Below, one piece after another: positions 23,501-31,559 of a stretch of DNA of 64,000 nucleotides. This DNA is from Lepidostoma basale (Eukaryota > Arthropoda > Insecta > Trichoptera > Lepidostomatidae): contig JAHDVF020000734.1 of assembly GCA_022606425.2 (NCBI GenBank), forward strand, positions 1,054,001 through 1,118,000, written 5' to 3'. Made by a program: the position numbers and the translations under genes. Below the pieces are notes generated by a model. The model worked only from the letters and a program-made list of their open reading frames with translations. It did no database searches and had not been told where the DNA came from. Positions within the stretch are counted from its first letter, which is position 1. The number at the start of each line of letters is the position of its first letter.

Positions 23501-24405
23501 CAAATGTTTATAAGATACATTCAAATGTGAGCTGTAAATGTAGTCTCGTACAGTTCCAAACCAATTTTTTTGAACTGCAATGTAGCCGTACAATCGGGGT
23601 TAAATGAGACGTTTTCCGCCTATACTGAAATTATTATTCAGAAATTCCAACTGATTTATTAAATGTCTAAGATAAGAATCTTATTTAATTAAACTAAAAC
23701 AATGTTTAATATGTCCAGGTTACCGGTGAGACCTCAGACTCCAATTATTATGATCGGGCCAGGCACAGGACTGGCGCCCTTCCGTGGGTTCATTCAGGAG
23801 CGTCAGCTTGCTCGCAACGACGGAAAACCACTCGGGGACACAGTTCTCTACTTCGGTTGTCGCCACAAGGAGCAGGACTACCTCTACAGAGAGGTGGGTA
23901 TTCTTTAGTCAATCTGAATGTTGAAATTATGATGTCAAATTGAAAAATACATATTATTTTCTTTACACATTAATTGTATTTTGTTTTAGGAATTAGAAGA
24001 ATATGAAAGCAGCGGATTGCTGAAGCTGCATTTGGCCTTTTCTCGGGACCAAAAAGAGAAAGTGTATGTCTCGCATCTATTAGAGAAGAATGCTGATGAG
24101 CTGTGGAATGTCATAGGAGTTAATAATGGCCATATCTACATCTGCGGGTAAGCTTATAAAATACCTTGTTCGGAAGGACAAAATTAATTTTAGATTATTT
24201 TTCTTATTGTAGTAAATAATTGTTTCAAAAGAAGTTGCTAATATAAAATTTCCTTTACAGTGATGCGCGGTCCATGGCCCTGGATGTGCGTAATATTGTC
24301 CTTAAAGTGATCAGGGAAAAGGGTAATATGTCGGAAGCTGACGCTGTACAATACATTAAGAAAATGGAGTCGCAGAAGAGATACTCGGCCGATGTATGGA
24401 GTTGA
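8374..24405 (+). CDS. Cpr: NADPH-cytochrome P450 reductase (complete, 12 coding exons)
   Basis: Diflavin reductase that passes electrons from NADPH through FAD and FMN to microsomal P450s, haem oxygenase and related acceptors; anchored in the ER membrane. Coding join: 8374-8543, 12881-13070, 13754-13903, 15975-16099, 18948-19136, 20488-20615, 20803-21044, 22028-22225, 22634-22797, 23719-23893, 23990-24147, 24261-24405. All introns are GT-AG and all phases match, giving 2034 nt and 677 residues, a normal length for insect CPR. Seen in the protein: N-terminal membrane anchor about 20-40; FMN motifs [11 protein letters not shown] at 85-95 and [11 protein letters not shown] at 139-149; FAD motif RFYS 455-458 and GVATCWL 489-495; NADPH motif [10 protein letters not shown] 532-541; 2'-phosphate residues S595, R596, K601; catalytic C629, D674 and penultimate aromatic W676. 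An acceptor just 5' of the start implies a noncoding first exon upstream that I could not place. Confidence 0.97.
8630..8960 (+). mobile_element. LINE-A fragment in CPR intron 1
   Basis: Plus-oriented copy: TTTAGACATATGGAATGAATG then GGCCGAGGAATACATGACATG and GGTCCATCCTTTCTGCCTACACC, matching the reverse of the 10.7-kb copy. No intact frame. Confidence 0.6.
9235..9375 (+). mobile_element. LINE-C 3' fragment
   Basis: Reads [20 protein letters not shown], the same terminal peptide as at 6.87 and 42.1 kb. Only about 140 bp remain. Confidence 0.5.
9760..10150 (+). repeat. Interspersed repeat related to the 5.2-kb LINE
   Basis: Shares ATCATTCAGTCCTTTGCTCC and the block ending CATTAGAGTTGAACCTCTG with 5.23-5.98 kb. 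A second partial block lies at 10,560-10,665. No intact frame. Confidence 0.4.
10505..10570. repeat. Short inverted repeat
   Basis: GCGTTGCAGTCTCCATCTTT at 10511 and, about 30 bp on, AAATGGAGACTGCAATGTTC form a snap-back of about 20 bp arms. Likely the relic of a small foldback element next to the repeat block at 10,560. Confidence 0.4.
10676..11010 (-). pseudogene. LINE-A reverse transcriptase C-terminus
   Basis: 100 open codons: [60 protein letters not shown], then [20 protein letters not shown] and [12 protein letters not shown]. One of the best-preserved copies of the most frequent LINE in the window; the 3' end is at the low-coordinate side. Confidence 0.8.
11175..11690 (+). mobile_element. 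5'-truncated LINE-D insertion with intact C-terminal frame and (GAA)n tail
   Basis: Open frame [20 protein letters not shown], then [60 protein letters not shown] and [19 protein letters not shown], stop, then AAGAAGAAGAAGAAGAAG. The intact frame and clean tail suggest a fairly recent, 5'-truncated retroposition into CPR intron 1. Confidence 0.85.
12280..12690 (-). mobile_element. CR1/L2-like LINE 3' end with (ATT)n tract
   Basis: Minus frame reads [20 protein letters not shown] then [10 protein letters not shown], the terminal peptide of CR1/L2-type RT. Next come a (TTA)n tract and a 3' tail (AGCGCCCTTGAGATGAG) shared with the copy at 56.96 kb. It sits just before CPR exon 2. Confidence 0.65.
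12881..13070 (+). CDS. Cpr: CPR coding exon 2: linker and FMN phosphate loop
   Basis: Residues 57-120. The linker is followed by [20 protein letters not shown], the FMN phosphate-binding loop (85-95). The acceptor is TTTTCTAG. The split codon CA/A gives Q57. The donor is GTACGA after the codon for M120. Intron 1, upstream, is about 4.3 kb. Confidence 0.96.
13071..13753. other. CPR intron 2
   Basis: AT-rich intron; no repeat family or gene recognised. Confidence 0.7.
13754..13903 (+). CDS. Cpr: CPR coding exon 3: FMN-binding domain
   Basis: Residues 121-170 (50 whole codons). Contains [17 protein letters not shown], with Y141 the expected FMN-stacking tyrosine. Donor GTAAGT follows A170. Confidence 0.96.
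13904..15974. other. CPR intron 3
   Basis: About 2 kb. A GA-rich stretch at 14,160-14,400 has no coding signature. Nothing else recognised. Confidence 0.6.
15975..16099 (+). CDS. Cpr: CPR coding exon 4: FMN-binding domain
   Basis: Residues 171-212. [13 protein letters not shown] carries Y179, the second FMN-flanking aromatic. Ends in LGDDDA plus two bases of N212. Donor GTAAGA. Confidence 0.96.
16997..17548 (+). mobile_element. Tigger/pogo-like internally deleted element
   Basis: TA-flanked, with ends CAGTACACTCCCGTTTTTCC and (reversed) CAGTACGATTTTCCGGG. Inside, a broken frame reads MDKCK, stop, then [20 protein letters not shown], the N-terminal psq/HTH of Tigger transposases. The rest of the transposase is missing. 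Lies in CPR intron 4. Confidence 0.7.
17556..18354. other. Part of CPR intron 4
   Basis: AT-rich. A direct repeat of about 20 bp (ACTTTA(T/C)CAAAAG, GACAAATA) occurs near 17,835 and 17,980. Nothing else seen. Confidence 0.45.
18355..18665 (-). mobile_element. LINE 3' fragment
   Basis: GTCGTCCACTGCTGGACATA followed by GGCCTCCCCCAT is the hallmark (reversed) of a widespread insect LINE 3' region. Related to 3.24 and 0.1 kb. No intact frame. Confidence 0.5.
18948..19136 (+). CDS. Cpr: CPR coding exon 5: end of FMN domain and hinge
   Basis: Residues 212-275. Begins [18 protein letters not shown], the last FMN-domain helix, then passes through the hinge towards the connecting domain. Donor GTACGC splits the codon of P275. 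Confidence 0.95.
19232..19634. mobile_element. hAT MITE (403 bp) in CPR intron 5
   Basis: Ends CAGGGATTTCCAAACT and (reversed) CAGGGGTCTCCAAACT. The 8-bp target duplications TTTTAGAC (19224-19231) and TTTTATAC (19635-19642) differ by one base. Internal GGCCCGCGGG motifs are typical of hAT-derived MITEs. No ORF. Confidence 0.8.
19840..19890 (-). repeat. LINE-A 3' end scrap
   Basis: TGTGGTAGGCAGAGAGGATG is the 3' extremity of LINE-A; only about 50 bp remain. Confidence 0.4.
20040..20218 (-). mobile_element. tRNA-derived SINE, family 2 (minus)
   Basis: The reverse complement gives the Pol III head GGTGGTCTAGGGGATAGAAC and GGGTTCAAGCC (A and B boxes), then a body ending in a T/A-rich tail. Nearly identical along its length to the copy at 25.39 kb. 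In CPR intron 5. Confidence 0.75.
20488..20615 (+). CDS. Cpr: CPR coding exon 6: start of FAD/connecting domain
   Basis: Residues 275-318. [20 protein letters not shown] followed by [16 protein letters not shown], the family-typical entry to the FAD domain. Acceptor TTGCTAG, donor GTAACT. Confidence 0.95.
20803..21044 (+). CDS. Cpr: CPR coding exon 7: connecting domain
   Basis: Residues 318-398. [11 protein letters not shown] followed by the alpha-helical connecting domain, ending AEYCSNDA. Donor GTACTT. GC-rich codon use stands out against the AT-rich introns. Confidence 0.95.
21707..21843. repeat. Foldback element F1 (CPR intron 7)
   Basis: Arms: GTCTGTTTTCTAGAAGTTTT ATTATAT... and ...ATATAATAAAACTTC with CAAAAAACAGATAA. 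The arms also contain CATGTTTCGC and GGCGAAACATG. Near-complete snap-back about 137 bp long with a loop around TTTCAAATATCATTTGAAA. Confidence 0.65.
22028..22225 (+). CDS. Cpr: CPR coding exon 8: FAD-binding motif
   Basis: Residues 399-464. Ends with [14 protein letters not shown]455, Y457 and S458 are the FAD-contacting residues of the RxYS motif. Exact 66-codon exon, donor GTATAC. Confidence 0.95.
22634..22797 (+). CDS. Cpr: CPR coding exon 9: FAD domain
   Basis: Residues 465-519. GVATCWLA (489-496) is the FAD pyrophosphate-contacting segment. Acceptor TTTGCAG, donor GTCAGT. Confidence 0.95.
23115..23606. mobile_element. Outer long-inverted-repeat MITE, split by another MITE
   Basis: Left arm ATTTAACCCCCATTGTCCG plus (after the insertion) GCAGTAAATAAAAAAATTG and GACTACATTTGTAGC. 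The right arm read in reverse is ATTTAACCCCGATTGTACG, then GCAGTTCAAAAAAATTGG and GACTACATTTACAGC. The arms align over about 80 bp. The 248-bp MITE sits inside the left arm. A related arm is at 57.33 kb. Confidence 0.65.
23144..23391 (-). mobile_element. 248-bp MITE, copy 1
   Basis: Perfect inverted termini of about 32 bp beginning GAAGACTACAGGGGAAAA; flanked by ATTT direct repeats (23140-23143 and 23392-23395). The same element, in the opposite orientation and of identical length, is at 35573. No coding capacity. Confidence 0.85.
23719..23893 (+). CDS. Cpr: CPR coding exon 10: NADPH-binding domain
   Basis: Residues 519-577. [19 protein letters not shown] is the NADPH ribose/nicotinamide loop. 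[15 protein letters not shown] follows, with the conserved GCR motif. Donor GTGGGT. Confidence 0.96.
23990..24147 (+). CDS. Cpr: CPR coding exon 11: NADPH-binding domain, catalytic Cys
   Basis: Residues 578-630. S595, R596 and K601 (AFSRDQKEK) match the residues that select NADPH over NADH in mammalian CPR. The exon ends HIYICG, with C629 the expected hydride-transfer cysteine. Confidence 0.96.
24261..24405 (+). CDS. Cpr: CPR coding exon 12: C-terminus and stop
   Basis: Residues 630-677 and [12 protein letters not shown] is followed by the invariant tail YSADVWS. D674 and W676 are the catalytic acid and the aromatic that covers the FAD isoalloxazine ring. Confidence 0.96.
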
Positions 24406-25044
24406 GGAGACTGTTTGAAGTTACTTTATTTCTTCCAAGCTAAACATTCTAAAGTAACCATTTGTATACTGATACAATGACCAAAACACTAACGGTTGGA
24501 AGATATCAAATATAGTCAATTTTTATACACTTTTTAATTTTATGAACACGGAGAGTGAATGTGTACTATGTCAGGAAGATGTTTTGTTTTTATTCAGGGT
24601 ATTTATAAAGTAATTCACTCATTTGCACACTGTTCATGTTCTTATGCACTAAATGAATTATCTAGTTTAAAATGACCAAAAACCTCTTGTTTCCTTCATT
24701 TTATTTTCCAATCAGTGTTAACATTAAAACCTTAACTGACATTATTCATAATTGTAATTATATTATCCAAATGCTTGAAATATGAGACAATAACATTTTA
24801 ATGTATGTGTTTGCAGTTAATTGAAATGTGGCCAGCTGTTCAAATTATAACCCATCAAATTGTTATGTATATATTAAAGTTTATTATCATAAATAATAGA
24901 AGGACCACTAAGTACAGCCATCTTTGAATGGTTGATGTTGTAAACATATTAACATACAAGCTTCGTTCTTCTGGCATAGCCGGGGTTTATTGAGGTCCAA
25001 ATAATATGAAAGCAGGAAGCTATTGTTTATTCAATCAAAATAAA
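24406..25044 (+). other. Cpr: CPR 3' untranslated region, probable
   Basis: AT-rich sequence after the stop with no repeat or ORF recognised. Candidate polyadenylation signals are ATTAAA at 24873-24878 and AATAAA at 25039-25044. Which one is used cannot be told from sequence. Confidence 0.5.
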
Positions 25045-25389
25045 ATTAAGATTTTATTTTATCAAATATGTTTAGTTTTATTTCACTTATATATTTTTTT
25101 CGTTGATTATTATTTTTTATCATAATAACATATTTTAACACTTTGTTTAGGGGGGCTGACAAAAAGTTCTTATTACAAATTAGCAGTGAAGTAAATATTA
25201 CTCATCGTCCATTGTTAGACATTGTCCTAAGTAGGTACATGACGATTAAAAATATCAGCAAACGATATGTTGAGGACAAATTATATAATATAATTATGTC
25301 TGATCTTATCCATCCGATCCCATTTAGATTTAAGAGAAATGTGTAATTTCTCTTCACAATATTTCCTGGTTTTTGTCAAAAGAAGTCGT

Positions 25390-25575
25390 CGATCGGGTGG
25401 TGGTCTAGGGGATAGAACGCTTGGCTCCTGATCCAGGGGACATGGGTTCAAGCCTGGACACGACCAGATTCCTTCTTCATAATAATGAGCTATTTTCTGA
25501 TCACATTGAAGATTGTAAAATAAATTCTAATATCATTGATGTAAATCCTTGATATTAGTCTTTTTAAAAAAAAAA
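25390..25575 (+). mobile_element. tRNA-derived SINE, family 2 (plus, best copy)
   Basis: A box region GGTGGTCTAGGGGATAGAAC and B box GGGTTCAAGCC at tRNA spacing. The body contains CATAATAATGAGCTATTTTC and the end is T- then A-rich. Not a functional tRNA because the 3' half does not pair. Confidence 0.8.
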
Positions 25576-26004
25576 TAAAAAAAAAGTGACAGAAACTGAA
25601 GTCACCCATGGAAAAAAGCAATTGAATTGTTTAATTATGTATTTATCTTGTTACAGTAATATATGTGTAAATGCAAACATATTTTTTTAATTAAAGGTAT
25701 CTAATAGTTTTATATTATGTCATGTTGTTATTTAACATCTCTTATTTCACATTAAATGTGTGAACTTGGCTGTTGTATTTGTATGGGGTTCGGGGAGGGG
25801 AGAACTATTAGTGAATAAAATATTCTATTCAGCTCTTCAAGTGTTGTTATTGAGAAGTAATGCAGACTCTGCCGGTCTTCTACTGGAATACAAATAATTA
25901 TAATCCTAAACAACATTTATTATATTATGTCTTTTGTTAACTGTTAGTTGGGAGCGGGAGGTCCTTAATAGCATTTTTTGTATTTACATAATGGTGGAAT
26001 TCAT

Positions 26005-26425
26005 CAATGATAGCGAAACCCATATGTATGGAAGTGAAGCATAGAACTGGCGAAAGAAAGATGAGAGTAGAATAAATGCGGTAGAGATGAGATCCCTTAA
26101 TCGTAAGTGTGGTCAAATAATGCATGACAGATTTTCAAATGTTGATAACAGGAAGGAATGTAGTTTGGACACATGAAACAAATGGATAAAGAAATAATGG
26201 TAAAGAAAGTATATGTTAACAATGTGAATGGAGTACGGAGTCGAGGAAGACATGGCATGACCAAATCAATCAAATTTGAATGGTCGGTCATATTGAGAGA
26301 AGTCAAAACAATCGACAAGCATGTATGACTCACTGTATGAATATGGAGGAAGTTAGAGATAGAGGATAGAGTAGTGTGGCGGTCCATTCTCTCTACCTAC
26401 CCTTGCGGTGAAAGACATGATGGTT
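26005..26425 (+). mobile_element. LINE-A fragment
   Basis: Broken frames read MYGSEA, stop, NWRKKDESRINAVEMRSL, then GVRSRGRHGMTKSIK and the 3' end TCTACCTACCCTTGCGGTGA. Same family as 10.7 and 50.6 kb. Confidence 0.65.
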
Positions 26426-26454
26426 TGTTATTATTATTCTCGTCACCACCAGCA

Positions 26455-26870
26455 TATCTATTGATGAAACTAGGACCCTCATGAATTCTTTTGTAGTGTC
26501 ACGTTTAGATTATTGTAACGGAATGTACGCTGGATTCCAAATAATCAATTAACCAGAATACAAAGCGTATTCAATGCTGCCCGATTGATTATGGGGCAAC
26601 ACTGTCATATCACGCTGCCCCAGAAGGAACTTCGCTGGCTCAAAATCCGAGAGCGAGTAAAATACAAATTGTGTTTAAGGCACGACACCAGAGAACGCCA
26701 ACATATATTTCGGATCTATGCGTGACACCCATGCCAACGGAAAGGCAACGTTCACTCCGATCAGTAGAAACAAATGCAAACAACATAACAATTCCAGTCA
26801 GAACCAATAAAGCAAATTTCTATATCATTTATTTGAATAAAAAAATCACAAACATTTCAGACATATAATT
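26455..26870 (+). pseudogene. CR1-like LINE RT fragment
   Basis: SFVVSRLDYCNGMYAGFQII, then the equivalents of QRVFNAARLI and LPQKELRWLKIRERVKYKLC, in shifting frames. SRLDYCN is the C-terminal RT signature of CR1/L2-type LINEs. Several frameshifts. Confidence 0.65.
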
Positions 26871-27018
26871 CCAGATCTTTTGCAATTAGATAATAAGAAT
26901 TTATAAGAGAAGCATAAAAAAAAACCTGGAGTAAGAATTAGAAAGAATCATAACATTGATATTGCATCCCTGAGGCAACTCATTATCTAGAAATATGTTG
27001 ACTTCCGAGGCGACCCGA

Positions 27019-28827
27019 TTAACCCTTAAACCACCAAGACCGTCTACAGATGGTCATTACCAAAATATAAATCAATTCAAACTCTAAAATTGTCGCGCTT
27101 TAACCATCAAGACCGATTTTCGTCGATAAAATTCCCTACCGAAGTATACAGGTTTGAACACGCTTAGTCGCGTAGTTTGATTGTTATGGTCATTTCTGTT
27201 AAGACTTTCGGGTAAACGGACGAAATAATTGTTTGTGGTAGGGCAAATTAAAATTACAAAAAATATATATTCGAACTGCTCAATTGAATTGGGAATTTTT
27301 GAGGTGAGTTGTTTGATCTCATATTTTGATAATTTGTTATTAGTTTGATTTCAAAAAAAGTTTTTTTTGTAAGAAACATGAGTTTTATGAACACCTTTTA
27401 CAGACGGTCTTAGTGACTTGTCTGGAAAAAAATCCGCATTTTATATATTTTCTTTCAAAATTTGCTTTCATATTTTTATGTTATTTTAACGTTCTATTGT
27501 AATTTTTTTTGTTTATTCGTGATTTTAGAAAATGTCACGACGAAACGATAGACAGAAAACGTTCAATCTTTCTTTAATGAGTGATGAACAAATTAAAAAC
27601 TTCATGGATTCGGTCGAAACTGATGATGAATGCGATGATTTTGATGACAGTTTCGAAGATCCAGATTATCATTGCGATGAACTTCAACCTGAAGATAATA
27701 CAATAATTAACAACTGCTTGCAACTTATGGACTCTTCATCGCTTGGAAACGCAATTGATTTTTCACTCAACGTTAGCAATTTGAGTTTGAGTGAAATCGA
27801 TGAACCACAACAAACTGTAACTGCAAACAAAGGGATGAATACGACGCTTCAGAATGAAATTGTTATTGAATCAATTCCAATACTTCAAGAACCTCAAACA
27901 GAAAAGACAACGTCAATGCCACAGGGTGAAGTTGCAGTTCAAGCACAACGACCACAGACAGAACCAAAAATGTCGTTTAAGCTAAAGAAAAGAGCTTGAT
28001 CACCATTACCAAGTGTAGAAGCTTCTGGACCACGGGTAGTACCATCAGCTGATGGCTTCACCGGAGTTAGCTTGATGAATATTGACAAAGACTCGAAAGA
28101 ATTCAAAGAAAGAATGTGGCATAAAAAGGTATTTGGGTCGCAATGTTGTCGTTTTACCATCTTCTGGACATGGCTATAACCAATGCATTCATTTTGCATA
28201 GAAGACTCAACGCTGACAAGAATAAAAAGGCGGTTACTAATCAGGAAAAATTAAAGATATGATGATAAAGGTATTTCGCGTGAGTTTTGCTAAAGAACTG
28301 TGTGTCTCTCTTGAGAAACGCTCAGTTGGCCGTCCATATGCCACACAACCAACTTCCAGCAATTGTGTTGGTAAAAAAGCAACTCATCCAGTGTCAAGTG
28401 TGAGATTTGATGGAATGAATCATTCCTGAATGGGGATCAAAAAAAAATCGTGCAAATTGAGTAAAAAATCGGATACACACACATTTTGCATATAATGTAA
28501 CTTCCACTTGTGCTTTTCTAAAGCAAAAAATGTTTTAAAGACTATCATGTAAATGAATGATTAATTTTTACCCATTTATCGAGTTTTCGCATTGAATAAA
28601 AACCATTTGTTTTACATAAATTATACAGCACATTGTTTTATTTTTTTAAAGCTAACCCACTAAGACCGTCTACGGAGGGTCTTTCACCTGTTTCACCTAG
28701 CGCCCCCGGGTTAACATTTTTTCAAAAATGGACTTCATATTCATGTCTGTTGGCCAAAAATCATACTAGAACCAAAATTCTCAAGACGGAATTTCTCATA
28801 TTTCTATTTCAGTGGTTTAAGGGTTAA
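27019..28827 (+). mobile_element. piggyBac-like element, internally deleted
   Basis: Both ends are TTAACCCTTAAACCAC (the right one reversed), so TTAA borders each side, the piggyBac target. The motif CCAC(C/T)AAGACCGTCTAC recurs just inside both ends. An acidic N-terminal transposase ORF lies at 27532-27999, and a C-terminal scrap VSSVRFDGMNHS near 28,400; the catalytic DDD core is absent. Total 1809 bp. Confidence 0.8.
27532..27999 (+). pseudogene. N-terminal part of a piggyBac-like transposase
   Basis: 155 codons: MSRRNDRQKTFNLSLMSDEQ, then an Asp/Glu-rich run (ETDDECDDFDDSFEDPD) and a Q/T-rich tail ending FKLKKRA. The acidic, low-complexity N-terminus is usual for this transposase class. 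Located between the TTAA ends, so it belongs to the element rather than to the host. The catalytic part is missing. Confidence 0.6.
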
Positions 28828-29075
28828 GCAATGAGATTGCTCTACCCACAGGCATAACCATTGGCATGTTAGTTCTGCAGTGTAGCAAATAAAACAATCT
28901 GTGCTGTCTTTGACAAATAGACCTACATCACTCAGGACATCTGAATACGGCCTCCAATCAGCTGAAAGAAGTGAACTCCGAAGTGGATATTTCTCCTTCT
29001 CCCCAATGATTGGTAGGTTAGCATACCTAGCAAGAATTCAGTCAAAAATAGTCCGCGCCACACTCCCCGAGGTAA
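28826..29075 (-). mobile_element. LINE-C 3' fragment (minus)
   Basis: The minus strand reads, in broken frames, LSDVGLFVKDS and MVMPVGRAISLLN, matching 6.87 kb. It abuts the right TTAA of the piggyBac element, which therefore inserted into this LINE or beside it. Confidence 0.5.
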
Positions 29076-29395
29076 AGATAGTGCATTTTTTTCTTCTCTA
29101 TGTTAGTATTAAGTGTGAGGATGGATGGTGACGTTAAATTCAATAAACCTCTAAATACTGCACTGTTCGGTCAGTCTTTTCCTAGTGCACCCTTTGAGTA
29201 ATTGATTTTACAAAACGGCGCACTTATAAGTCATCAAAATAATAATAGTGAAGTAAACCGGAGAGGCAAATCATAAATAGAGGAGAACAGTGTGGATTCT
29301 GAAAAAAATTGTCAACAGCAGACGCCATGATTGTCAGATTAATAGCTGAGATATCAACAGAGTTCAATAAAATAAACTTAAGGCGTTAACACTGT

Positions 29396-29552
29396 GGAAT
29401 TTTTATGAATTAAAACACTCTTTTTTCCACTTTTGAGTTTATTTTTCTCATTTATATCGTTCTCCCGATGATGAGGGTGTAAGCCTTCGAAACATGTTGA
29501 GAAAAATAAACTCAAAAGTGGAAAAAGCAGTGTTTTATTTCATAAAAATTCA
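29396..29552. repeat. Foldback element F2
   Basis: Arms GGAATTTTTATGAATTAAAA, CTTTTGAGTTTATTTTTCTC and, reversed, GAGAAAAATAAACTCAAAAG with TTTCATAAAAATTC. The loop carries CCGATGATGAGGGTGTAAGC next to CTTCGAAACATG. The same loop phrase occurs alone at 16,505-16,535 in CPR intron 4. Confidence 0.65.
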
Positions 29553-29989
29553 ATAAAATAGTTTACCTTTACAGTGCCGGATTAAGCCAGTGCGGGGCCT
29601 GTAGCAAATGTTGCCAAGAGGCCCTGGGTTTTGTATGAGAAGTGAGGTTATTTAAATTATCTTGTCCCCTATGCTTGCAATACAGAATTGACCATTAAGT
29701 AACGTTAGTTAAAGTAAAAACCGCTCTACCTGCGGGTAAATTTCAAGAAATTTCTAATAAAAAATCACCTATTTAAAAAAAAATAGGAAATGTCTAAAAC
29801 CCTTCGCCAGCCCTTGAAGAACTGTCATACTTATGAAGACTTGTATTTAAGTGCTGTCGGGACACGTATGTATCCCTAACGGTTTGTAGATTTTAGGTAT
29901 TGGAATTTGAAGCACAACATTGTATATTTTCCACTTTCATTTATTAAACATCTTTATAAAATTATAATAAAAATATTAATACACATGCT

Positions 29990-30195
29990 TCGCTTCCATA
30001 CATACTTTCTTATGTATGGAAGCGAAGCATGGAACTGGCAAAAGAAGGATAAAAGTAGAATAAATGCAGTAGAAATGAGATCTCTTAGATGAATGTGTAA
30101 TACTCTGTGTATTATAGAGTGTCGAATGAAAATATAAGAAGTGAATTCTTTCTGCCTACCCCTTCGGGAGACGGCGTGATGGTTAGTTAGTTAGT
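29990..30195 (+). mobile_element. LINE-A fragment (internally deleted)
   Basis: MYGSEAWNWQKKDKSRINAV then EMRSLR, a deletion, and the 3' end TTCTGCCTACCCCTTCGGGA ending in a (GTTA)n-type tail TTAGTTAGTTAGTTAG. The 5' edge has an extra inverted copy of TATGTATGGAAGCGAAGCAT. Confidence 0.65.
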
Positions 30196-30200
30196 TAGTT

Positions 30201-31212
30201 AATATTAATACACGACAATGTTTCGGAGGTGACTTCCATCTTCAGGTGTAAGTGTATAACTAAGAAAGACTAGGTAGGTAGATACAATATTATGACTAAT
30301 CACTAAAAATTATGAATAATAACAGCGGGGAAAAAACACATTTAATTTTTTCCCCCACTTAGTTATTAGTCTTTATTAGTCTTCTTCTCTGTTATTAGTC
30401 TTCATAATTTTTAGTGATTAGACTTAATTAGGGCTCAGATTTATATTAGCTAAAAAAGTTTAAAATATTCTTTTTGTATGTCCAAAATATTATTTTATAT
30501 CCTCTAACCTCATATTTACTAAGGTTTAAAGTCTTATGTGCGACAAACTATTAATTGTATTGTTCAATTACATTCTTCTAAAACTCAGTCCATCTTTTGC
30601 AAGAATTTTAATGGTAGAACGACTTATTGATGTCCGTCGAAACAATAAGTAAGAAATTGTAAATGATGCAATCAATGAAGGCGTCGTCCACATGTTCTCC
30701 TTGTAAGAGGGATGAATTTTTTTTAATTTCTTCTCTTGGGATTTCGGCACAACACAGCTTCCAGATTTTTCCTAACAGGGTCCACCTACTTTCCTGGCCA
30801 CGTCAATGATTGTTTTTAATAGTTGCTGAATGATTTCCAAAACCGAAGTCAAAACGTGATGCACCTATACACACAGCTGACATGACTTACTCTTTGCTTG
30901 TCAATTCTATTGTCATGTAAGTTAGGCAGAGAGACTGTATACAATATGGATAAAGTAAAATTACGAAATATTCGCTAAACCCTGAAATATGTTTTTATAT
31001 TCTCTAATAACTAGGGCCACAGGGGGTCTACAGATCTCAAAACACCGAAAAACGTTAGAAAAAAATTATGATTATTATGTCAATTTCGAGCCCTAGTCAT
31101 AACATTGTATCTATCTGTATATAACGAGTCTTTCTTCATTTATATTTTAGTTATATACTTACACCTGAACATGGAAGTCACCTCCAAAACATTGTTATGT
31201 ATTAATATTTAT
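30201..31212. mobile_element. Foldback element F3 with about 110-bp inverted ends
   Basis: Left end AATATTAATACACGACAATG, TTTCGGAGGTGACTTCCATC, TTCAGGTGTAAGTGTATAAC. The right end reversed is AATATTAATACATAACAATG, TTTTGGAGGTGACTTCCATG, TTCAGGTGTAAGTATATAAC. A second, inner snap-back is at 30,290-30,425 (AATCACTAAAAATTATGAA). No ORF. Confidence 0.65.
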
Positions 31213-31559
31213 ATTATTATTTCACAAAGATATTTAATAAATTAAAATGGAAATATAGTGTTGTGTTTCAAATTCCGATTTACAATGGAATTCCAGTGTT
31301 AACGCGTTAACTTAACTTTTCTCAAGCGCATATGTGAAACAAAATAGTGCAGTACATATGCAAAGGGCGGTTAAGTATGTTTATTACCCACTATTGAAAT
31401 ATGGATTAACACTCTCTCCTACGAACTAATCATTTACCTATGTGTTTAATTTGTCAAAATGTCTTTTCAAATGAAGATTCCTTCCTATTCCGAAGAAGCC
31501 TTCTATTGAATTAAATGCATATTGGTAAAGAGACAAATATTTATTTTATTTTTAAGGAC

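Noticed and set aside
25396..25470. tRNA gene
   Set aside because: A and B boxes are present, but the acceptor and T-stem pairing do not close, and the unit recurs with a shared non-tRNA body, so it is a SINE head.
27532..27999. Host gene for an acidic 155-residue protein
   Set aside because: It lies between piggyBac TTAA ends and fits a transposase N-terminus, so it is called part of the element.
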